Part shown: positions 11,501 to 23,500 of the stretch, piece after piece
Layout: the number at the start of each line of letters is the position of its first letter
Numbering within the stretch: the stretch's first letter is position 1
Source of the DNA: Astropecten irregularis
Lineage: Eukaryota; Echinodermata; Asteroidea; Paxillosida; Astropectinidae
Length of the DNA: 64,000 bases
NCBI GenBank assembly: GCA_963971285.1
Contig: OZ020255.1
Location: 1,550,001 to 1,614,000 of the forward strand
Direction: 5' to 3'
The notes under the pieces: generated by a model
Database searches by the model: none
What the model was told of the DNA's origin: nothing
What the model saw: the letters and a program-made list of their open reading frames with translations, nothing else
Made by a program: the position numbers and the translations under genes

Positions 11501-14500
11501 TGCTAAAATGTTTCTGCCTGAAATGCTGTATTCATCCAGAAATGAGTAAAACCAGTAACCAAAATTATTTTTTATCTTTTAAAGATACAAAATTAAAGAG
11601 AAAAGGTTTCTGTGGCTGTTTTTCACTGTTTTCTCAAAAAGTGGGCACCGTATGGGACTAGAATTTTCACAGATGACTGTTACTGTATCTTCCTTGATAT
11701 TTTTGCCCATGAATCTCCATTTCTTTGACAAAAACCAAAGTATGATATTACCTTTAATGATAATAACAAAAGAACAAGAACATACACGACATAAAATATG
11801 TCAACTGAGGAGAGTAGCGGAACAAAAGGGGACACAGTGCCCAGGACAATGGTTAAAACAATGACACTTTCACGGATAGCTAGCCTATGGAATTTGTTTT
11901 AACACAATAGACTGATTCATTAAGCCTCGCCCCATTTGTTTCTGACAAATCACAGTTGTGGTTTATGTCCAACATGCGTTCACTAAAGGTCTGACAAATG
12001 TACGTGTGTACGTACGCGTGACAGGAATGTGCAGTGAAGCAATGAAGAGGAACACCTGTTCATTGCCCACATGTGCAGTGGGAGGGGCTTACTGCATTGG
12101 TCTATTTCAGCCAAACTGTTTTACAATGCATTTCTCATATACCCTTACTGCACACTTCTACCAATACTGCGAAAAAGGCCAAGCAAAATGTTCAATTGGG
12201 GAAAAAATTTGAATTGTTGTTGCTTTAGACAGATCATCAATGCCATCAGGTTGCAGTTTTGACAAAAAAGAGAAAATGTATCAGAGTGATTTCAGACAGG
12301 CTGTTGAACAAAGATACTTGACTATTATTGCTCAGTTGGTAGAACACGGGCCGATTTCGCCAAACAAATTGTGATCATCGCTTAAGTCAGAATCTAAACG
12401 GACAATTGATCGCTAATTTACGTAGCAATTTTCCGTTTTAGCGATGGACTTGGGCTTTAGCGATGATCGCAAAGCGTTAGTGAAATCGACCCCCGGTATG
12501 GTATTTCAGGGTGCAAGTTCGAATCCCGCTTCCACTAAATCATTCTTCGTTCACTGTTAAATAATTGAAAAATGAAATAAATTGGCAAGAAGTCGTAGGG
12601 AACCCAGGAGCTTCAAGGACATCTTACTATTTCCTCGTTGGTATGTTTGTAGAGTCCTTGAGCGAAGACAGACACCACAAAGAGATTGATGATGAAGGCA
12701 ACTAGCAGAGCGATGCAGGCCTCGATGAAGAAGTACATGTTAGCTTCCTTGACTGCCTCTTTCTTCTCTCGATGTACCTCCCTCGACTGTCAACAACAAC
12801 AACAACAACAACAACATCAACAACAAAACAACTAGACATATATGGCTGTTGTAAACAGCACATAAGGCTTTTCTGCATATGACATAAATCTAGAAAGATA
12901 TGAGGCTTTGCATGGTGACAATTGGTATGTGGATTGGTTTGCGGAAACACCATGTAAGAATCGTTTGTACTTTCACACTTATATTTCGTTTGCACTTCTC
13001 GTAAGGTCTCAACGTTTCGACTAGCCTGCTCTAGTCCTCTAGGCATGCTAGGTCTAGGTCTTCTGATGCATCACATGTCACTTTCAGATTCTTTATCAGG
13101 AAAAGGCATATTTTTTTGTTTTAGTTTTTTGGTGGATGTGGGGTGGGTTAGATTCAAGAGGGTGTGATAGAGATCGGGAAAGCCAGGCATTCCGCGGAGT
13201 GTCCGCCTCCATACCTTGACTAGAGCTGAGTGCAGGTAGATATTATGAGGCATGATGATAGCACCAATGATGCCCACTGCTTGCAAGGTGGCATTGCTGT
13301 CACAGCCCTGACACCTAGGGATGAACAAACCAGCCAACACGGCCTTCTGATCCGGACCCACTGTGATGTACTACAGGGAAATAATCATAACGTAAAACTT
13401 CAAATACACCCATTTTAGTTAATGCTCCAGAACATTAATAGCTAAAAAGCACATGAATACAACCATATAAATACAATATAATATCTGTTACTAATGATTT
13501 TTTCGTCGGGGATATAGAATTATGCAAATATTTTAATATCCTTCACAGACCTAGATAAGCATTTCACAAAATGCTTTGTGAGAGCACATGAAAAAAATCA
13601 TGTGCCGGCTCAGGTGGAATATGATATCTAATCAAATGAAATAAAGTAATTGAAAGCTATACTCCAGGGATCATTTTATCGATACTCGCAGCAATGCTAC
13701 AACCTGGGAACAGTACATGAGGGACCACTCAAAAAGAATACAGCTTTTTAATTAATATAATCATCAAATTTCCACAAGGGAAACAAAATGAATTTTAATG
13801 TTGAAAGGTGAACAAAGTTGGTAGAGCGCCTGTAGAGTATTCAGCAGGTCGCCGGTTCGAATCCTGCTCCTGTACATTTTTCGTTGTTCACCTTCCAATG
13901 ACTTAAAAAATCAGTCAGTATCCCTTGTGGTTATTTGATGATCAAATTAAATTAAGTTGATAAAACATAACATTTTAAAAACTTTTCATACAATTAAAAT
14001 ACAGACAAAAAACATGTTAATTTTGTCAGATTTTAAAGCAGTTTTGTTATGGACAGCCAGACATGGCCAACAGTTGTTTTTATGTGCTGCTGTTGTTTTC
14101 ATCTTGCATGCAATGTACTTCGTTGCCTCCAAGTTACACAAAAAGTTTGACATTGGGTTCATCACTCTTAGCAATCAGTTAAATTCATGTTTGATCAGTG
14201 TTATCATTGGGATCAAATAAAATCAATTTATTGACAGTTTTTATTATTGGGATGGGAAATTAGATGCCACAATATAATATTCATATTCATATTCACCTCA
14301 TATCCGAATGAAACGGCCATGATGGTAATGAGAATGGCAAAAAATGCCTCCAGCTTGCGTAATCCTGGACAAAAACAAAATGGAGAAAAGTGCCAAAGAT
14401 AACTTATTATGGAGGTTTACAAAACGGGGGCTCACGCTAAGGCTCCAGCCCTCTCATGCAGATGCTTAAAATATGGAATGCGGTTTTTCATTGAAGCTGA

Positions 14501-17500
14501 AGCTCTGTTTCCCTTTTCAAACAAGAGAATCTACTTCCATACCACAGCCAAAAGCCTCTATTTTGATACCCGTTATTTAAAAATGGATTCACAAAATGGA
14601 GCTTCAGCTTGAGCCTAAGCCTCCGTTTCGTTTACGCCCTAGGTACACAGGAATGTTAGGGCTACAGAAGGGACAACGAGGTTTCTGCAGAGTGTTGGAA
14701 TTTGACAGATCCACGAAGGTCACCTCTAAACTGAGAGTTTCAAGTTATTGATCTGTTGGATAACGGCAGATTCAGGAAGACACTAAAATGTTTTGGTGTT
14801 AGGGAGATGGGAAAGAGGTTTCCATAGGGGTTGGTCCAATGTTGGAGTAGAGTCCTCAGATCCGAGTACAGAGTACTCCGAGTACTTCAAGGACTGGGTA
14901 CTGGGCCGAGTCCGAGTACAATGCTGTCGAGTACAAGTCCTTAGTATCGAGTCCGAGTACATTCAAGGTCGAGTACTGGGGGGAGTCCGAGTACCAAAAT
15001 CTGAGTCCACGTCCGAGTACAGTACCAACTTTTGTTTCACAAAGATGTTTATAATTGGATGTTGATCATGTTATGCCACTCTTCTCCGAAATTAATGTTT
15101 TTCAAACCTTGCAAATGACACTGTGCTGCTTACTCCATTTTATACTAAACTCCCGATGATCTTCATACTCCCATTGTATAGTTTATCGGTAATCGGCAAC
15201 ATTATCATCCGTGAAATTGTAACGAAAATGAAACTTGCACTAAATGGTTAAGTGCTCCCAAAATTTGAGTACATGGAATCGAGAACAGGCCAAGTACATT
15301 TATTTTCGAGTACATTTTATCGAGTATGGGCAAAGTACATTTTATTTTCGAGTACTTTTAATCGAGTACGGGCCGAGTATTTGTCTGTACTCCAGTTGTA
15401 CTTGAGTACGAGTACGAGTACTCCAACACTGGGTTGTTCCCATTTGACAGCTCCGGGTACCTACCATACTTATCCAGGAAGAGAAAGACAAAGGTGTCTG
15501 TGATGGTAATCAGCACGCCTGCATACAGAGGAATCCTGAAAGCAAAAGATAGGATGTACTCGAAATAAGCAAAAGGTTATTCCACTTTTTTCACCCATGC
15601 GGGAACAAAATGCCGGCATGGCTATGACTGGCAATTACTTTTGACCTAGGGTCAATTTCATAGAGCTGCTTAACCACAAACATTTCCTTAAAGGTAGTAT
15701 CATACTTTGGTAAGAAACCAAAACAGAAATGTTCACAGATTTACATATAACCTACAGGGTATGAAGATGGTAGTGGTAGAAACATACCGTTTTAAAACAT
15801 TTTTCTGCATGAAATGGTGTATTTATCCAGATATTAGTATAACAACGACCGAAAATCTTTTTAAAGATCAAAAATAAAAGAGAAAAGACTTAAGAAATAC
15901 TGTGGCTGTTTTTCACTGTTTTCTCAAAAAGTGGGCACCGTATGGGACTGAAATTTTTACAGATGACTGTTAATGTATCTGCCTTGACATTTTTGCCCAT
16001 GAATCTGTATTTCTTTGATAAAAACCAAAGTATGATACTACCTTTAAGGACAATTCCGATACCCAAGATATTAAAGTTCCTGACTCACTTTCCGTTGGAC
16101 AGCAGGTTGAATGCAATGGCCGTGCCGATAACCTCCTGCATGTCTGAGCCTATGATGGCAATCTCAATCATAAGCCAGAGTAGGATGCGTGGGACCTTGG
16201 GGTATTCCCTGTAGCAGACCTCTGCCAGGTGTAGGCCCGTCACTACCCCAAGACGAGCTGCTAGACGTTGCAGTAAGAGCCCCATCAGGGTGGCCACCAT
16301 CAGTACCCATAGCAACTGCAATAAACAATAATCATTCAATATTTCAAAAGCCACGTGAAGAAGACACAAATGTAGAGCCTAGAGCCCAGTACATACTTGT
16401 GTATTGAATTAAAGGTATAATACATGATTGATAAAGGTCCCAGAACAGCACTCACACTTTGTCTGGTCCAGCATGTACATGAAATGATAAACCTGCGAAA
16501 ATCTGAGCTCAATTGTACATTTGAGTCATGAGAAAATACATGTAGCGAAAACCCAACTCAATTTTTCTTATAAGAATGGTTTTGATCAATATCCAGAGAT
16601 CAAAACTGTTCTGGGTCTTTGTTTGACTAATTTCTGGATAAATACAGCATTTCAGGCAGAAATATTTTAACAGTTTGTTTCTACCAGCACCATATTCATA
16701 ACCAGAAAGTTATACATGAATCTGTCAACATTTCTATTTGGGTATTTTACCAATCCTGTAAGTACTGTACCTAAAATCAGTACCAGAAGCACCTGTACCT
16801 CAAAACCCTGTGTAAATTCACCCCGAACACTGCCTAATGATTTCTGGGCTTGGCTTCATACCTGAAAGTTTGCATGGAACCCGGACTGCAGATCTGACTC
16901 AATGTTGCCTGGATCCAGGTAGGCTATACTCATTAGGAAGCCCGGGCCCGTGAACGCCCAGAGCTTACGGAAGCTGAAGGAATACTGCAAGAAAATGAAT
17001 ACACATATGAAGAAAGTAACACACTGTACGTAAGAGGAACGAAAGCAATGTATGTACACATAATGTTTACCATGAAAATGAAACAATATGCTGGCAGTGG
17101 CATCTAAATGAATGTTGACAATTATTTTTGCTCAGAGTAAGGAAGGCCTGACATGTTTCGATCCTAGACATGCTAGATCGATCCTGCTAGGATCAAAACG
17201 CGTCAGGCCCTCCTTACTCTAAGCTTTTTATAAATTTCAGGTCATTATTTTGGCTGATGAGCAGTTTGCAGCAGTTTATTACTTGTATTGATAATTATTT
17301 TTGTCAGCAATAAACAAACTACAGAAAAGTGTAAATGAAATTTACATGGGTCTCATGCATATTCATTATTCATATTTTACAAAAACACAAATAACAAAAA
17401 ACCTCTATGATATCAAAAGTGAAAAGTAAACAAAAATCTGAAGATTTTGCAAAGCTGAAATGAAGCAATACTGTATGTTCATACTACGCCACACATGAAC

Positions 17501-20500
17501 AAAACATATTTAAGGAAAGGAGCTAGGTTCTGAAGGAAATGAGATTGTTTTAAGAATCCATTATTCCAGCCAATGCGTACCAGGGCCAAATTCCTATTAA
17601 CCTCCAAAGCCTCAAAAACCTGCTTAGCACCAAAGAATCTCGCTTGTAAAAAAGAAATGGTTTAGCAATTTCTCTTAATAGGGCTCCACACTTGTGACGT
17701 CACATTCAGATGTTCGGACTAAAAAGTCGCACGTTGCCCAATTAACTTACATGTAAACATTGCGATATTTGTCCGAACATCCGGGTAACTATAGCTGTCA
17801 ATATAAAGGGGTATTCTATAAATAGCTCGAGGGCGGAGCCCGATTCCTTTTGCTTGCACATGTACATTAAACCAAGGTGGTTTTTTGCTTGAAATTCCCA
17901 CATAAATCACAACTGCACAAGAGGAAACTGACTGAAATTAACGTCATTGAAAGATGAACAAAGAAAAATTGACTTGAGAGGGATTTGAACCTGCAACCTC
18001 TGGAAACCATACATGCCATACTGCTTTTGTTAGCAAAAACCAAACAAAACAAAAAATAGCATGGATATTTGGCCCAAATCCCTCTTTTTATCAAGAAAGT
18101 GATTTACAATTATCAAATTTGTTTTCTGCTTAGTCAGATTCCAGTTTAAACCACCTGTGGCCGATATCACAAAGCCAGGGGCCAATTTCATAGAGCTGCT
18201 TAGCACAAAAAATCGCTAAGCATGACATTTCTGCCTAAATAAAAACAGGATTAAAGAAACATTTCCATGTGTACATAATCACTTGTGATTGTTCTTTTTC
18301 ATTGGGCAAGCCATTTTTGTGCTAAGCAATTTTTTGTGCTAAGCATCTCTATAAAATGGACCCCTTATGATTGATTGTAACTAGAGATACGAAGGATAAC
18401 CCATCATATCCTACGCAGGGCTGCAATGCATCATAAGTCCTACAATTGATAGCAAGTTACGACGAGTTTGGTGAAATCAACCCCTGGTTCTTTAAAGGTA
18501 GTATCATACTTTGGTTTTTGTCAAAGAATTACAAATTCATGGGCAAAAATATCAAGGAAGATACAGTAACAGTCATCTGTGAAAATTTCTGTCCCATACG
18601 GTGCCCACTTTTTGAGAAAACTGAAAAACCGCCACAGTATTTCTTAATTTAAGTCTTGTTTCTTTTATTTTTGATCTTTTAAAAGATCAAACAGATTTTC
18701 GGTCGCTCTTTTACTAATTTCTGGATAAATACACCATTTCAGGCAGAACAATTTTAACAGTGTGTTTCTACCACCACCATCTTTTTACCCTGTAAGTAAT
18801 ACGTATATCTGTGAACATTTCTTTTTGGTACATCTTACCAAAGTATGATACTACCTTTAACAATGCACAACAAACCTGACTCCTTTCAGTGGAAATCGAT
18901 CGAGTTTCAGAAAATTAAAATAGAGATAAATCGTAAAAAAACATTCTACACTGCTTTTTCTTGTTTAGTATCAATGCAGCCACAAGCTTCAAATAAAATC
19001 ATGTGATTTGAAAAGTGACAGAGCAAACTATTGCATACAAAAATATGCTTGTATTATATGATTTAGTAATGAGCTTTAATAAACCATGAATGACATAACC
19101 TGTGATGATTTTTCATGTCTAATTAATTTAATTTTTTTTTTAATTATGAGGAATAAAGCTGGCAGTAAAAAAAGGAAGAAAGAAATTGTAAAACTGGAAA
19201 TGGACGAGGCTGGCAGAATGTTCAGCACATTGTGTGTAAAACAGCTTACACAAACATTACACAATACACAATGTAGATGTACATGTACCATACAGTGCAT
19301 GTTTTTCTACATAACCTTTGCCAGTTTACTACATGTACATCTTTAAAATACAGGCAAATCCAAATCGTGTGTCATCAAGAATTGGCCAGTCACAATGTCG
19401 GGAACATACTGACATACATGTCTGCATGTAGGACATTTCATGTTTGTAGCTGTGCTACCAGAAGAATAATCACACGACCACCTGTTCATTGGGGGAGCAT
19501 GGAATCATTACATGTACATGTAAGTACAGTACATATCCAGTAGGTACTGCATTGGGATCAAATAGCCAAGGACAACATAAGAGACCGCGCCAGCCTCCAC
19601 AGGACAATTTTTTCTGGTGGCAGATCGAGTCAACCAGGGGCCAATTTCATAAAACTGTTAAGCAAAAAAATTTGCTAAGCATGACATTTCTGTCTTAATA
19701 AAAACAGGGTTAACAACCAAATTGTCAAATGTTGTGTATCACTTGTGATTGTTCTTTGGCTGTTGTTCGCTGACCATGAATATCAAATGGAATTTTCAAT
19801 GGTGGTGGCGAGACATTTTTGTGCTAAGCAAATTTTTGTGCTTAACAGTTTTATGAAATTTGCCCCTGGGCTCAAATTTCGTTAAAAAAAAGCACTTGAC
19901 AGCAGGTCTAGTAACTGAAGCATTTTACTAGACCTGAACTTTCACTAGACCTATGGCATTCATGAACAATATTGTATAACAATATTGTATTTTATATTGT
20001 GTCAAAAAATCACCAATTTAGGAACCATTTATTTATGCAAGGTAAACAAAATCACTGTATAGCCGGACCAGTGCAGCACACACTTTACTAGACTGACACT
20101 GAAATCACTAGGCTTGGTCCACGGTCTAGTGGATATTTCAAGCCCTGTCAACGTGAAAGATTTTGAGCAAATTTTATAAATATCGAGGAAAGAGTGTATA
20201 AATTGCATCACAGGCAAAGGAAAATACAAGGGCTTAGCTTCAAAAGGAGGGATTAACTTAAGACACAGGTCTCAGGGACTTGGCAGAAAGGTTCTACAGA
20301 GTGTATCAGAGCACGGCAAGAATAGCTCTCAGGAAAAATTCAGAGATATCTAAATCTGATGTCACGGTATACTGCAGTATAGGGCTTTGACAAAGAAAAG
20401 TCTGTGGTCCAGACATGCTAGAATTACATGTAGTCTGATCTTGCTGAATATCATGCATGCATCTAGCACAACAAAATGTACTCGATACAAACTAGTTAAG

Positions 20501-23500
20501 GTTAACTTCAGAAATCAGAAATCTCAGACGTCTCAGAAGGTGGAATAAATGTACATGTAAAGTGTACTGGTAATTGAAATTTGAAAATATGACAAAAAGG
20601 TTGAATGGTACTTATCAAAGGTAATTTCATACTTTGGTTTTTATCTAAGAAATGCAGATTCATGGGCAAAAATATCAAGCAAAATATAGTAACAGTCATC
20701 TGTGAAATTCCCAGTCCCATACGGTGCCAACTTTTGAACAAATAGTGAATAACACCTACAGTCAGACGGTTGACGATATTTTAATCATCAAATAACCACA
20801 AACATGACAAGGGAAACTGACTGAATTTAAAGTAATTGAAATGTGATCAAAGAAAAATTTACTAGAGCGGGATTCAAACCGGCAACCTCCTGAACACTGT
20901 AACAGTGTTGAGGAGGTCGGCGCTTCGAATCCCGCTCCAGTCAATTTGTCTTTGTTCAATTTTCAATCACGGTATTTACAGATTAAGAAAAAAAACTCGC
21001 CGTTATCTATTATCTTTAAAAGATAACAATTGTTTTGGGTCATTGGTTTGACTCTTTTCTGGATAAATGCAGCATTTCAGGCAGAAAAATTTAAACGGTA
21101 TGTTTCTACCATAACAATCTTTATACCCTGTAAAAAGTTATAGGTAAATCTGTGAAGATTTCTGTTTTGGTATGCTACCAAAGTATGATAGTACCTTTAA
21201 AATTGAATGTGACAAAAAATGCATAATTATGTTTTTGCAGATGACTATTCTCATGAATTATTGCGAGCATTACTGCATGGAGATGACTAAAAAAAACAAT
21301 GCTTTGGTATTTGTGCCAGTAAAACAAATTTGAAAGCACTATTTTTTATTTTTTTTATTTGGGCTAGTGCCTTGTAAAATGTCTCACATTGATTTTGAAG
21401 TCCTTAAAACTGCCTATAAAGATCCTGTTTCATGGATAAATGTTCAACTTGTTCAAACTCCGAGTGCTGATTATGCAAGTTATGCAGTTTACTGCATTAT
21501 AAACAGGCACAGAAGAATAGGATATACATGTAGCAGATGCTGTACATACATGTACATGTAAGCATGTACATGACTGTATATTAAAGCATAGCTGGTTGTT
21601 GTGGGTTACATGTAGAAAGGAACTTTGCATAAAATGTTATGCCTTATACAATGAGACCTTACTCTCTTCGGTTGATCAAATATCAGCTGGAACAATCTCA
21701 TCGGTTGCGCCTGCAAAGTCAAATGACATTTGATATGAGAATTGCTAGGTCAAAGTACAGTACACTTGCCACAATGTAACAGAGTCGCACATCAAGCCAA
21801 AAGGAAAATTTGAAAATTTTTGGAAAACACGTTAAAGAGCTGTGTTATGATATCACAGTCCTACAATGACACACATTTGCAATACGTCTGCACATAGCAA
21901 ATTAAATGGGAATATATAAAATAAAATGGAAAAGCAAATAAACATTGAGATTGTTCTCATTTTAAACACATATTTACATACTTGTAACATACACATGTGA
22001 TAACCTCAAGGGAAACTGACTGAATTTTAAAGTCATTGAAAAGTGAACAAAGAAAAAATTTACTGGAGCGGGATTTGAACCAGCGACCATCGGGATACCG
22101 TACCAGCATGGCGCTCTTACCAACTGAGCCATCCAGCCATGCATGTACGTTGGTGTTCCCAATAGTCAATTACATGTACAGTATCTTTGTTCATTATGGC
22201 AGTCAGAAGCCATGAAACCACGCACACATACACCACCATACCCCAAGGATCATGTACTTGTAACATGTTTGTTTTCGTAGTCTTGTCTACCCTTCAGAAA
22301 GCAGAACATTGGCAAAACAAAGACTTCAATGTTTAAATTCCTGAACAATCTGCATGAGTTTATGTATGAATAGTTTGAAAGTTTACCTTTTTACAAATAA
22401 CAAACAAATGTATACATGACATGTATTGTACATGTATGGACATGGCAATGGGCAGTTTGTAGAATATTTTACATGTACATGTACTGTCATGTATTGAATC
22501 ACCGTTTTAATCATATGACTACATGTACACTTTACCTAAACACACACAAGGTATTCTGTACACCTTTCTTTCGAATTTAAACATGCCAAGATATTGCTGA
22601 ATGCAATGAACACAACACAAACAATGGTGGTACAGGTATGTATTTTGTACAAATATCGTGTACAGTTATGGAACATTTGGTAAAATGCTGATTTGGGTCA
22701 CAGATTGTGTCAAGAAAATGGAATATTTTGCAAAATTTGGCCACCCAATTTTTTTTTTAAATCACCACGTTTTGTAAAATATGTATACAGTACATGTATG
22801 TACAGGTGTATGTACAGGTGTATGTACAGGTGCATGGAAATCTACATGTAGCCTACAGTGTACTTACACAAATAAATTTTACATAATTTTTAAAAGCTCT
22901 CAGTCGGCTAAATAGCAATTTAACAACTCAAAGGGACATATTTATACAAGCCATGCTGTGCTTCACAAAGAAAAATTGATGGTTTAATTATTTCCCTAAA
23001 CCTATGATACCTACCTGCATGTTTGTTAAGGTCGTTTCTCAGCGACAGTAAGCTCAATATGGCCTCAACTGCATATGTTTAGTGTACATAAAATACAGAT
23101 TCAATTGTGCAAAGTGGGACCTGCATTGCAGGGAAAGGCTACCAGTATTATGATTTTAACTGCTGAGTGATTGAATGAATTACCAAGCAATAGTGGTACA
23201 GTAATTAATTTTCTGTTTTTTGTATTGTATTGTATTTATTAATTTATTTATTACTTAACGACACTGCAGATAGATAACAAGACATAATGTACATGTATAG
23301 CAAAGGGTAATAAACAAGCGAAGAAATTTACATGGCCTGCTTGTATGTAAGTTTATTAAATATAGACTGTTATACAATATGCATCAATTTCATCAAGCTG
23401 TCAAGGAGTGCTCTGGTCTGGGCTAGTTTCATAGAGCTGCTTAAGCAACAAAATTTCCTTAAGCACCAAAAACCTTGGTAAATAAAATCAGTATGCCAGC

